Shown here: positions 1 through 7,627 of the stretch, piece by piece
How positions within the stretch are numbered: position 1 is the first letter of the stretch
How the letters are laid out: each line of letters starts with the position of its first letter
Origin: Candidatus Pantoea floridensis
GTDB taxonomy: Bacteria > Pseudomonadota > Gammaproteobacteria > Enterobacterales > Enterobacteriaceae
Length of the DNA: 64,000 nt
Direction of reading: 5' to 3'
Assembly: GCF_900215435.1 (NCBI RefSeq)
Contig: NZ_OCMY01000001.1
Span: forward strand, 2,480,001-2,544,000
Translations under genes and position numbers: made by a program
The notes under the pieces: model-generated
The model's database searches: none
Told to the model about the DNA's origin: nothing
What the model saw: only the letters and a program-made list of their open reading frames with translations

Positions 1-1
1 G

Positions 2-901
2 GTGGGTCTGGCGGTGCGCTATCAACAGGCGAAAGCCGCGATGATGTCCTTGAACAAATTAATGGAGATGCCTGTCGATCGCGACAGCAGCAAAACCTAT
101 CTGACCGATCCCCCTCTGAGCGGTGCGATCTCACTGCGCAATGTGAGCTTCTCTTATCCGGCTCCGCCAATGAAGCCCAATCCAGAGATTTTGCAGGACA
201 TCTCGCTGAGCATTAACGCGGGTGAACGCGTCGCCATTCTTGGCCGTATTGGCAGCGGTAAATCTACCTTGTTACGTGTGATGGCGCGGCTTTATCAGCC
301 GATTAAAGGCCAGCTGGCGGCGGATGGCCTGGACGTTAACCAGATCGATCCGGCGGACTGGCGCAAAGCCGTCGGGTTTGTTAGCCAGGATGCGCGTCTG
401 TTTTACGGCACGCTGCGTGAAAATGTGATGATTGGCCGCCCGGATGCCACCGCCAATGAGCTGCTGCGCGTACTAAAACTTACCGGCCTGGATCAGGTGG
501 CTGCGCGCCATCCGAGCGGTATCAACCTGATGGTGGGCGAGGGCGGAGAAGGATTATCCGGCGGGCAGCGACAGCTGGTTTCGCTAGCGCGCACCTTGTT
601 AACGCGTCCCAAAATTGTGCTGATGGATGAGCCAACCAGCGCCATGGATAGCATGACTGAAAATCAGTTTCTTACGCATCTCCGCCACGCCAGCGAAGGA
701 CATACGTTGATTGTGGTGACACATCGTCCCTCCATTTTGGCGCTGGTCGATCGCATCATCGTGGTGGAAGAGGGAAAAGTGGTCGCGGACGGTCCCAAAG
801 ATCGGGTGCTGGCCACGCTGGAGGGGAAAAATAAAGCGCAGCCGCGCCAGGCGCTAACGCCTTCCACGCCGGTGGCCGCCGGGCAGGAGGCAGCCGTATG
901 A
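2..901 (+). CDS. Type I secretion ABC transporter ATPase, LapB-like (5' partial)
   Basis: This is the C-terminal part of an inner membrane ABC exporter of a type I secretion system; the membrane domain lies upstream of the window, so residue 1 is not the real start. The visible 299 residues are the nucleotide-binding domain. Walker A is GRIGSGKST at about residue 81, the Q-loop follows at VSQD, the signature is LSGGQ, Walker B is VLMDEPTSAMD and the H-loop is VTHRP. It overlaps the adaptor gene by 4 bases (ATGA), and a TolC-like channel gene follows. The context and the LapB/HlyB resemblance suggest export of a large repeat adhesin, encoded outside the window. The exporter class is sure; the substrate is inferred. 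Confidence 0.9.
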   Translation: MGLAVRYQQAKAAMMSLNKLMEMPVDRDSSKTYLTDPPLSGAISLRNVSFSYPAPPMKPNPEILQDISLSINAGERVAILGRIGSGKSTLLRVMARLYQPIKGQLAADGLDVNQIDPADWRKAVGFVSQDARLFYGTLRENVMIGRPDATANELLRVLKLTGLDQVAARHPSGINLMVGEGGEGLSGGQRQLVSLARTLLTRPKIVLMDEPTSAMDSMTENQFLTHLRHASEGHTLIVVTHRPSILALVDRIIVVEEGKVVADGPKDRVLATLEGKNKAQPRQALTPSTPVAAGQEAAV

Positions 902-2139
902 GCAAGTTGCTGCCATGGCGTAACCGCGTCAAGCCTCTGTCTGCTGCTGACGCTGAGTTTATGAACGATGTGCAGGCTTCACTGCTGTCGCAAACCACAC
1001 CCGGTTCCAGGCTGGTGATGTGGCTGATTATTGCGGTGTTAGGTATAGGGCTTCTCTGGGCCAACTTCGCCCGGGTTGAAGAGATTACCAAAGGCGATGG
1101 CAAAGTCATCTCGCGCAGCCGCGAACAGGTGATTCAAAGCCTTGAAGGCGGCATTCTGGCGGAGATGAACGTACATGAAGGTTCGGTGGTAAATCGCGGT
1201 GATGTATTACTGAAGATCGATCCCACTCGCGCGCAGTCCAGCTACCGCGAAGTCCTGAGTAAAGTGGTGGGTCTGAAGGGCAGCATTGCGCGTTTGCGCG
1301 CCGAGGCTTATTCGCTGCCGCTGGCGTTTGATGAGCAGGTGAAGAGCGATCCTGCCATCGTTGCGCAAGAGACCCAGGCCTACGAATCGCGCAAGCGCGC
1401 GCTTAATGACAGCATTACCTCGCTGCAGCGTAGTTACGCCTTATCTCTGCGCGAGATTCACCTGGCGGAGCCGCTGGCTGCAAAAGGGCTGTTGTCTGAA
1501 GTCGAGCTGCTGCGCATGCAGCGCCAGGCGAATGACATCCAGGCGCAAATCGTTGAGCGTCGCAATCGCTATCAATCTGAAGCGCATGCAGAGCTGACGC
1601 GGCTGGAGCTAGAGCTGAGCCAGGTCAGTGAAAACCTGGTGGGGCGCGCCGATGTGGTAGAGCGAACCACCCTGACTGCGCCCGTGCGCGGCACGGTGAA
1701 AAATGTGCGCGTTAACACCATCGGCGGCGTGATCCAGCCGGGCGAACACATCCTCGAAATCGTTCCATTGGAAGAACAGCTGCTGGTTGAAGGAAAAATC
1801 CGTCCGTCTGACGTGGCATTTCTCCATCCCGGTTTACCGGCCAAGGTGAAGATTACCGCCTACGACTTTGCCATTTACGGCGGGCTTGATGGGCATGTGG
1901 AGTACATCAGCCCTGATACGTTGAAAGACGAGCAAAAAGCCGCCAGTGGCCGCCCGGATGATACCTACTATCGCGTTCTGATCCTGACGGATAAAAGCAC
2001 GCTGCACGCCGGCAATAAAGATCTGCCGATCATTCCAGGCATGATCGCCACCGTCGAGATCCGCACCGGTGAGAAAACCATTCTCGATTATCTGTTGAAG
2101 CCAGTTCTGAAGGCTAAAGAAGCATTCCGCGAGCGTTAA
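898..2139 (+). CDS. HlyD-family type I secretion periplasmic adaptor, LapC-like
   Basis: Membrane fusion protein (413 residues) that bridges the ABC exporter and the outer membrane channel. A short cytoplasmic N-terminus is followed by one membrane helix at about residues 38-57. Then come a lipoyl-like half (QSLEGGILAEMNVHEG), a long alpha-helical hairpin around residues 120-240, the second lipoyl half with TAPVRGTVKNV, and a C-terminal beta-barrel ending in PGMIATVEI, the typical HlyD order. The start overlaps the ATPase stop (ATGA), and the channel gene begins 1 base after its stop, so the three genes should be translationally coupled. Confidence 0.92.
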   Translation: MSKLLPWRNRVKPLSAADAEFMNDVQASLLSQTTPGSRLVMWLIIAVLGIGLLWANFARVEEITKGDGKVISRSREQVIQSLEGGILAEMNVHEGSVVNRGDVLLKIDPTRAQSSYREVLSKVVGLKGSIARLRAEAYSLPLAFDEQVKSDPAIVAQETQAYESRKRALNDSITSLQRSYALSLREIHLAEPLAAKGLLSEVELLRMQRQANDIQAQIVERRNRYQSEAHAELTRLELELSQVSENLVGRADVVERTTLTAPVRGTVKNVRVNTIGGVIQPGEHILEIVPLEEQLLVEGKIRPSDVAFLHPGLPAKVKITAYDFAIYGGLDGHVEYISPDTLKDEQKAASGRPDDTYYRVLILTDKSTLHAGNKDLPIIPGMIATVEIRTGEKTILDYLLKPVLKAKEAFRER

Positions 2140-2140
2140 A

Positions 2141-3532
2141 ATGATGAAAATAAAGAATACGATGCACCGTGCAATAGTGCGTTACTTCTCCGTGTGCGCG
2201 GTTTGTATCGCCGCCTTATTGACTCCCGCAGTGAATGTGATGGCGGAATCCAGCGATATCTCGCAGGAGGGGGCTCGGGTGAGCCTGAGCGGACCGGAGA
2301 ATGAAACGGTCGCAGCGAGTGAGCTGCGCCAAAAATTCCTTGCCGCTGCGCGTATTAGCTGGAGCATGAGTCCGACGTTGAAGGCGTATATGGCGCAGGG
2401 CGAGGCGGCCGAAGCCAACGTCGAAGATGCGAAGGGGCAGCGTTGGCCGCAGGTGGACGTTACGGCCTCATCAGCCACTAAAGAGTTTGGTAACGGCGTT
2501 AAAAACTATCAATATCAGGACAGTACCCCCTCTTTAGGCTTGTCAGTCGCAACCAATTTGTACGATTTTGGCCAAACCCGCAGCACCATTGAAAGCCGTC
2601 AGGAACGTGTTACGTCTGCGCGGCAAACGGTTCAGGCTCAGCGCGAAGAGCTCGCCATGCAGGTAAGTAATGCATTGATTGAATGGGATAAACAGCAGCA
2701 CGTTATCGCCATCAGCAAGCAATATCTGGCGCGCATGGCAGAACTGACCAAAATGCTCAACGGCATTGTTCAGTTGGATGCGGGCCGCCGCAGTGAACTC
2801 ACACAGGCAAAAGGACGGCTACTGCAGGCGCAGAGCTATCTGGAAAACGCGGAATCACGCGCGCGTGATGTAGAGATCACTCTGCATCGTCTATTGGGCG
2901 ATAGCCGGGTAATTCTGCCGGCCAGCGACAAGTGGGCGCTTCCCTTTGCGGACGTAAATCGCCAGCTTTCGAGTCTGGATGGGCATCCGCTGATCTTGCG
3001 CGCCAGCGCTGAAGAACGTGCGGCTTTTAAGGAAGCCGAAGCCATCAAAGCCTCGGGCTTGCCGAAGCTCAACTGGACGGTCAGTAAAAACACGCGTGAA
3101 GATCAGTTAGGCCGTCAGCAAGCCTGGCAAACCGGTTTGAACGTTAGCTGGGGTTTATTCCGTGGCGGCTCAACCACCGCACAGGAAATTGCCGCCATTA
3201 AGCGTGCCGAAGCGAATCGCGAGCAGGTGCAGGAACAGCGGCGTGAGTTGGAAAACCGCGTGCGGACGGCCAATCAGAACGCACATTCCACCGCAGAACG
3301 TGCCGCACTGTATAAAAACCTGATTGTGGAATCCGATCGCATCCGTAAAGACTTTTTTGATCAGTGGTATCACTTAGGTCGTCGTTCATTACTGGATGTG
3401 TTGACTGCAGAAAGCGATCTCTATAACAATCAGGTTAATGAAGTCAGTAACCGTTTCGATAGCTATGCCGCCATTATTAACGGTTATGCCAACGCCGGCA
3501 CGCTAAGCCACTGGTTGATGACGGGACGCTAA
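2141..3532 (+). CDS. TolC-family outer membrane channel of the type I secretion system, LapE-like
   Basis: Outer membrane efflux protein of 463 residues with a cleavable signal peptide (hydrophobic stretch about residues 16-35, cleavage near VMAES). Two OEP repeats follow, rich in coiled-coil helices (REELAMQVSNALIEW; RRELENRVRTANQNA) and ending in the beta-barrel repeat. It is distinct from the housekeeping tolC at 32.5-34.0 kb, so the genome has a dedicated channel for this exporter. It is the last gene of the operon. Two ATG codons are adjacent; the first is used here. No strong terminator was seen right after it. Confidence 0.9.
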   Translation: MMKIKNTMHRAIVRYFSVCAVCIAALLTPAVNVMAESSDISQEGARVSLSGPENETVAASELRQKFLAAARISWSMSPTLKAYMAQGEAAEANVEDAKGQRWPQVDVTASSATKEFGNGVKNYQYQDSTPSLGLSVATNLYDFGQTRSTIESRQERVTSARQTVQAQREELAMQVSNALIEWDKQQHVIAISKQYLARMAELTKMLNGIVQLDAGRRSELTQAKGRLLQAQSYLENAESRARDVEITLHRLLGDSRVILPASDKWALPFADVNRQLSSLDGHPLILRASAEERAAFKEAEAIKASGLPKLNWTVSKNTREDQLGRQQAWQTGLNVSWGLFRGGSTTAQEIAAIKRAEANREQVQEQRRELENRVRTANQNAHSTAERAALYKNLIVESDRIRKDFFDQWYHLGRRSLLDVLTAESDLYNNQVNEVSNRFDSYAAIINGYANAGTLSHWLMTGR

Positions 3533-3866
3533 ATTAGCCGTGGCGGGCTGGCATTTTCATAACCCAACTTAAACAAAGTGGATTTTGCGGTTGGCAACGC
3601 GGCGGCGAGCGCTTTAAAATCGCGGCGAATTTTTACCCAAGAGGATCACGACATTGGACACTTGTCCCGAACGATTACAACAGGCCTTTGCGGTAAGATA
3701 GCTATCACGCTGTCTTAACCGCGCGTTAAGACAGCGGACTTCCTTCCAGAATCTCCCTTTCTCATTAGCGTTTTGCTGCTGATCCACAGCGGTAACGGCT
3801 CTAGCTGTAATCCAATTATTAACCCCGTTGTTCCGCAGGCAAAAGCACGGCGGAGTGAGGTCTATT
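3533..3866 (+). promoter_or_regulatory. Long leader region upstream of the MgtC-family gene
   Basis: A 334-base stretch without a convincing gene. At 3708-3736 it holds a perfect 12-bp stem with a 5-base CGCGC loop, without a U-tract, so it looks like a leader hairpin rather than a simple terminator. A second short inverted repeat (ACAGC...GCTGT) lies at about 3787-3809. On the minus strand, 3559-3575 reads TGTTTA-N5-GGTTAT, a partial match to the PhoP box repeat. MgtC genes in Salmonella have regulatory leaders and PhoP control; whether this leader works similarly is inference. It matches no riboswitch I recognise. Confidence 0.4.
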
Positions 3867-4571
3867 ATGGATTGGAAAATCTTTTTACTGCGCGTTACCG
3901 TCGCGCTGGTGTTGGGCGCATTAATTGGCTGTGAGCGCCAGCTCCGCCAGCGCATGACCGGTTTACGCACTAATGCGCTGGTGAGCACCGGCGCTTGCCT
4001 GTTTGTTTTGATGACGCAAAGCGTGCCAGGCATTGCTAGCGATGCCTCACGCGTTGCCGCTTATGTGGTCTCAGGTATCGGCTTCCTGGGCGGCGGCGTG
4101 ATCATGCGTGATGGCCTAAACATTCGCGGGTTGAATACCGCCGCGACCTTGTGGTGCACCGCCGCGATTGGCGTACTGTGCAGCATGGGATTACTGCTCG
4201 AAGCCGCGATTGGCTGCATGGTGATCCTTTGCGCCAATATCCTGTTGCGTGAGTTGGCGCTTGGCATCAATCGCCAAACCATTGTCTCCGCTGCCGAGGC
4301 TATCCAGCACTACAAAGTACAAATCATCTGTCTCGCGCAGGATGAAGTACAGGTACGCAGCCTGATGCTGCATACATTGGGCGGCAGCGGTCTGCGCCTG
4401 CAATCGCTGCACAGCGAAGACCTGGATCCGCCGCATCGCATGGAAGTCAATGCGGAGGTGATGGGGAATCCCACACTGACCGATCAGCTGGAAAGTCTGG
4501 TAAGCCGCATCAGCCTCGAGAAAGGCGTGAGCTCTGTAAGGTGGCAGGTGAGTGAGATGGAGCGCGATTGA
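3867..4571 (+). CDS. MgtC/SapB family inner membrane protein
   Basis: Membrane protein of 234 residues. The N-terminal half has the MgtC/SapB pattern: several hydrophobic helices with GALIGCERQ, the TGLRTNALVS segment, and GIGFLGGGVIMRDG. The C-terminal half (from about residue 145) is a soluble ACT-like domain. In pathogens MgtC supports growth at low magnesium and modulates the F1Fo ATPase; other family members are of unknown role. The ATG at 3867 is chosen because GAGTGAGG lies just upstream and the protein then begins at the family-typical MDWKIF; a longer reading from 3828 has no such support. A terminator follows at 4608. Confidence 0.88.
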   Translation: MDWKIFLLRVTVALVLGALIGCERQLRQRMTGLRTNALVSTGACLFVLMTQSVPGIASDASRVAAYVVSGIGFLGGGVIMRDGLNIRGLNTAATLWCTAAIGVLCSMGLLLEAAIGCMVILCANILLRELALGINRQTIVSAAEAIQHYKVQIICLAQDEVQVRSLMLHTLGGSGLRLQSLHSEDLDPPHRMEVNAEVMGNPTLTDQLESLVSRISLEKGVSSVRWQVSEMERD

Positions 4572-4607
4572 ATCATTGCACGCCAGTTTATTTTGGATTG
4601 AGTAAAC

Positions 4608-4637
4608 AAAAAGCCACCTTGAGCGAGGTGGCTTTTT
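4608..4637. terminator. Bidirectional terminator after the mgtC-like gene
   Basis: An 8-bp stem AGCCACCT/AGGTGGCT with a 6-base loop, flanked by five A on the left and five T on the right, so it can end transcription from both sides: the mgtC-like gene (+) and the GT17 gene (-). A diverged second copy of stem and flank sits at 5688-5731. Confidence 0.85.
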
Positions 4638-4688
4638 GATATGATTTTAATATTATTATTTTTTGGTGTTATGAATTATCTAAAACCA

Positions 4689-5537
4689 TTATAGAATAAA
4701 CTCTTTATATTTATCTTTATTCGAAACCAAATACGCTGGAAACTTGTCATCTGATAGGTTTTGTTTGACGAGATTTCTATCTCTATTCCACAAATCCTTT
4801 CCATCGATTAAAGATTTAATGATGTGCTCTTTATTGTTTAAATGCGGCAGATCATATTCGGTATGTGAAATTGACGACATTTTCTCAGAAATTCTTTCTG
4901 GTGTCATAATCCATGAAAAGTGCCAGCCAGCATCTTTGATAACCTTGCTACGAAATTTAAACCAATTTCTGGCAATAAAATCGTCAAATAAACCTGATTT
5001 TTTGATGTTCCTGAAGGTTTCTGGCTTGCTATCAAAATGATCTCGTAAGTTGCGCATGCTGGTTGCGCGTGGCAGTCTGCATTGACGTGCAGAACCATCA
5101 GGATTGAAAACCTGAAGGTTAAATTGATAATTATAAAAAGGCATATGCAGTATTGTACATAGCTGCTTAGGATTTATTTCCTTAATAATTTCTGGCTTGA
5201 ATATTTCATCAACATCAGAAATTAAAATAAGATCAGTGTCACCAGCATCTTTTAAACCCCGCATGATTGCATTTCTAGTCGCGGCTTCATTCGCCCATGC
5301 ATCATATTGGTCTGCGTGTTCCTGCTTAAATATAGGCCGTTCATTAAAGATCACATAAATTATTTTATCTTTAAATTTTTCAAACTTATTAATATCAAAA
5401 TTTAACTTTTTAGGCTTCCCGGTGAATGTATGGGTTGATTCCACAATCACAAAGCGATCTACGACATCATTAAGAGTATTGAGCCTAATATCTAATAGCA
5501 TATCTTCATCATAATATAAGAAACAGTCGTAAATCAC
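4689..5537 (-). CDS. Glycosyltransferase family 17-like protein
   Basis: Protein of 282 residues that resembles GT17 enzymes (the MGAT3-like N-acetylglucosaminyltransferase fold). It opens with MIYDCFLYYDEDMLLDIRLN, then RFVIVESTHTFTGKPK, and carries a DxD-type motif in LILISDVDEI. No signal peptide or membrane helix is visible, so it probably acts in the cytoplasm on a surface glycan precursor; donor and acceptor are unknown. The start is GTG, with AGGGA upstream. The gene is clearly AT-rich compared with its neighbours and stands alone without other sugar genes, which suggests horizontal gain. It lies between two copies of a terminator. Confidence 0.75.
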   Translation of the reverse strand: MIYDCFLYYDEDMLLDIRLNTLNDVVDRFVIVESTHTFTGKPKKLNFDINKFEKFKDKIIYVIFNERPIFKQEHADQYDAWANEAATRNAIMRGLKDAGDTDLILISDVDEIFKPEIIKEINPKQLCTILHMPFYNYQFNLQVFNPDGSARQCRLPRATSMRNLRDHFDSKPETFRNIKKSGLFDDFIARNWFKFRSKVIKDAGWHFSWIMTPERISEKMSSISHTEYDLPHLNNKEHIIKSLIDGKDLWNRDRNLVKQNLSDDKFPAYLVSNKDKYKEFIL

Positions 5538-5687
5538 AGTGCATTCCCTGTAGTTGTCCCAACATCTGAATCTACATGTTTACAAAATGACACATCTGTT
5601 GTCTAGTTCTTAATGATTAAGTGAGGAATTGCGTACACTTTCCAGCGCTTAAGATGAAAATCTCGAGCGCCGCTGATGCTTAAAAAC

Positions 5688-5714
5688 AAAAAAGCCACCT
5701 CATGCAAGGTGGCT
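5688..5714 (-). terminator. ileX: Probable original ileX terminator, now displaced
   Basis: Minus-strand hairpin with the same 8-bp stem as 4612-4633, loop CATGCA, followed on the minus strand by a run of six T (A-run at 5688-5693). It lies just beyond the left 47-bp repeat, so before the prophage inserted it would have followed directly after the tRNA gene. The flank TTGATATGATTTTAA (5717-5731) is shared with 4636-4650. Confidence 0.7.
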
Positions 5715-5736
5715 TATTGATATGATTTTAAAGGTA

Positions 5737-5783
5737 AAATTTGGTGGCCCCTGCTGGGTTTGAACCAGCGACCAAGCGATTAT
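5737..5783. repeat. Left attachment-site repeat (47 bp, tRNA-Ile 3' part)
   Basis: An exact 47-bp copy of 8684-8730, which is the 3' half of ileX from the anticodon to CCA plus the next few bases. It has no 5' half, so it is not a tRNA gene. It is the far end of an element that integrated into ileX. The two copies enclose about 2.9 kb. Confidence 0.93.
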
Positions 5784-5826
5784 CAACCCCAATTCGACGC
5801 GAGTGAGAACAGTAAATCACTCTTTT

Positions 5827-6264
5827 TTATCTTTTCTTTAGTCCGAACAGCGATAGGAAGCATTGAATAGCGTTACGCTCTTCTGCCATTTTTCTCCCAT
5901 TTGTAGTATCAACTGAAGCCGTGGCTACACAGCTTTTTGGATTGTATTGCCAAGCGTCTGGAGTTTCATATATCGTGCCATCGTCATCCATTACTTTCGC
6001 GTTCAGCTTGTGAGATATTTGGAGCATTTTCCGGTAGAGGGGAGTTGGTGGCCATTTGGTATAAATGTTACCTTCAGACCAATCAAGCCAGTCTTCTCCG
6101 TCCGAACCACCCCCATTCCATATGGCATTAAACTCTCCATTTCTTGGGGAAAGACTAAGTTCGGGATCGCTATTTATGATATTGAACCATTCATCAGAAC
6201 TGATTTGATTATCATCGTTCTCAGCCCAAAACTCTGCTCTTGTTATATGAAATTCAACGCCCAT
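5827..6264 (-). CDS. Unknown protein, immunity-protein-like
   Basis: Protein of 145 residues without signal peptide or membrane helix. It is acidic, with many Trp (AEFWAENDD, WFNIIN, WNGGGSDGEDWLDW, GNIYTKWPP), a composition like that of immunity proteins in bacterial polymorphic-toxin systems; I do not recognise the exact family. The ATG at 6264 is preferred to a TTG one codon upstream because AGGAA lies 8 bases before it and the upstream gene stops in TGATG, sharing one base. It is translationally coupled to the 206-residue gene and AT-rich. No toxin gene is present beside it. Confidence 0.7.
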   Translation of the reverse strand: MGVEFHITRAEFWAENDDNQISSDEWFNIINSDPELSLSPRNGEFNAIWNGGGSDGEDWLDWSEGNIYTKWPPTPLYRKMLQISHKLNAKVMDDDGTIYETPDAWQYNPKSCVATASVDTTNGRKMAEERNAIQCFLSLFGLKKR

Positions 6265-6884
6265 CAATTTATTTCCTGTTTACGTATCTTAGGAGAATTA
6301 CGATAGTTACCAGATAATAAGTCAATCCAATCTTTATTGGTAAGGATTCGATAAAACGGTTTTAATCTGTCCCTTACGTAGTTAATTATTTCTGGCTCGC
6401 TCATTTTAGACGCTTTGGAGGGATAATCTGGTCCCCAATCTTCAAACAATTCTTCGTATAAATGATAGTATCGCCAAGTTATTTTGCTGGACAAAAGAGA
6501 ATCAGGACCCAATGGGAACGAAGGTATTTGGTGTAATCTGAGTTCGATTTCGTCAATAGATTCAATATGAAGTAAAAACCAAGTTTTAATTCTTAACCAT
6601 ACAACAGAGCTTTCGTTAAGATTAGGCAAGAAAATACCCTCTTGGCGCATATAAGCTGAAAGGTAATGTTTTACCTCATAAGGATCCGGTTTTTTATCTA
6701 AATTAAGAGAGGCGAGAATCAAAATGGTTTCTGAACCATTCCCCTCTATTATTTCTCTCTCAGCCCATTCTGTAATTTCTTTGTCATAGTCATCAACTCG
6801 ATAAGCTTCAAATGCTTCTGCATAAGTCTTTAGACAAAGAATTTCATGCAAACTGTATTTGTACTTTGTTTTATCCATTAACAT
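6264..6884 (-). CDS. Unknown 206-residue island protein
   Basis: Soluble, helix-rich, acidic protein (net negative, many Glu, Tyr and Trp) with no recognised domain. It begins 5 bases after the stop of the integrase fragment and overlaps the next gene by one base, so the two form a pair. The start may be ATG 6884 or, with better ribosome-site spacing, ATG 6878. Low GC and position at the end of a prophage remnant, beyond integrase, fit a phage-carried accessory gene (toxin immunity, defence or lysogenic conversion). None of these functions is shown by the sequence. Confidence 0.65.
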   Translation of the reverse strand: MLMDKTKYKYSLHEILCLKTYAEAFEAYRVDDYDKEITEWAEREIIEGNGSETILILASLNLDKKPDPYEVKHYLSAYMRQEGIFLPNLNESSVVWLRIKTWFLLHIESIDEIELRLHQIPSFPLGPDSLLSSKITWRYYHLYEELFEDWGPDYPSKASKMSEPEIINYVRDRLKPFYRILTNKDWIDLLSGNYRNSPKIRKQEIN

Positions 6885-6889
6885 CTTCT

Positions 6890-7287
6890 TCAGTCCATAA
6901 TACTTAGTGGATTAAATCTCAAAGCCTCAGGCAAGTGATCCGGTGCAAAGTGCGCATACCGCATTGTATCCTTTATATCTGTATGCCCCAGTATCTGCTG
7001 AAGTACGAGAATATTGCCGCCATTCATCGTGAAATGAGACGCGAAGGTGTGGCGCAAAATATGCGTAAGCTGCCCAGCAGGTGTCTCTATGCCAGCTCGT
7101 TGCATGGCCTTTCTAAAAGCTGAATAGCATGGTTCAAAGAGCACCTGTGCTTTCCTGCTTGATGGCAGATCAGCCTGTAATTTTTCAGTTATCGGCACCG
7201 CGCGGTTTTTCTTGCCTTTAGTTTTCACGTAGATGATCTGACCGGCGCGGATTTGGTTGCCCTTCAAGCCTTCGGCTTCACTCCATG
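6890..7287 (-). pseudogene. Tyrosine recombinase (P2-like integrase), 3' fragment
   Basis: About 131 residues of the catalytic C-terminus of a phage integrase. They run from WSEAEGLKG through KGKKNRAVPI, the box HILRHTFASHF (His and Arg of the active site), LGHTDIKDTMRYAHF (second His and the nucleophilic Tyr) to the stop at 6890. The N-terminal arm-binding and core-binding domains and the first catalytic Arg are missing. Upstream of 7287 the same frame stays open but gives unrelated residues antisense to another fragment, so the gene is cut there. The fragment reads towards the left 47-bp repeat, as in P2-type phages where int lies beside attP. It cannot be an active recombinase. Confidence 0.88.
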
Positions 7288-7530
7288 GAGCGCGGTGAAA
7301 AGCTGACCTATGACGCGATCTGGAATCAAAACATCTGGCCATCCCAGCGCTATGTAATATGGCTGCGCGCTGAGTTCTGGGATGTGCGCTACAAAACTGT
7401 GGAGGATGGAAAACTGAACTGGTTGCCCGTGGCCGATGCACTTTTTTCTAATGAGGATGAAGCCATGAAAGCCGCACTAAACCACTGGGACAGCCTGCCG
7501 AAATACACGCGACTTTACAACCGTGATTAA
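7285..7530 (+). CDS. Unknown phage-type protein, probable 3' fragment
   Basis: An 81-residue reading, Trp-rich (IWNQNIWPSQRYVIW, AEFWDVRY, LNWLPVADAL), with a composition like small phage proteins but no family I can name. Its ATG falls exactly where the oppositely oriented integrase homology breaks off, and no ribosome binding site precedes it, because the bases upstream derive from int. It is most likely the tail of a longer phage gene joined to int by an internal deletion. Confidence 0.45.
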   Translation: MERGEKLTYDAIWNQNIWPSQRYVIWLRAEFWDVRYKTVEDGKLNWLPVADALFSNEDEAMKAALNHWDSLPKYTRLYNRD

Positions 7531-7627
7531 GGTGGCTGCAAATGGCGACTTTTACTTTCGCCATCCCACTCTTAGAAAGAATATTAGCTTTCAATTAAAA
7601 GTCGAATGATAGAGACCTTCTATCTAA

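Noticed and set aside
5737..5783. A second tRNA gene at the left repeat
   Set aside because: Only the 3' half from the anticodon onwards is present; it cannot fold as a tRNA.
7288..7441. In-frame upstream extension of the integrase fragment
   Set aside because: The residues are unrelated to integrases and lie antisense to the plus-strand phage fragment; not part of int.
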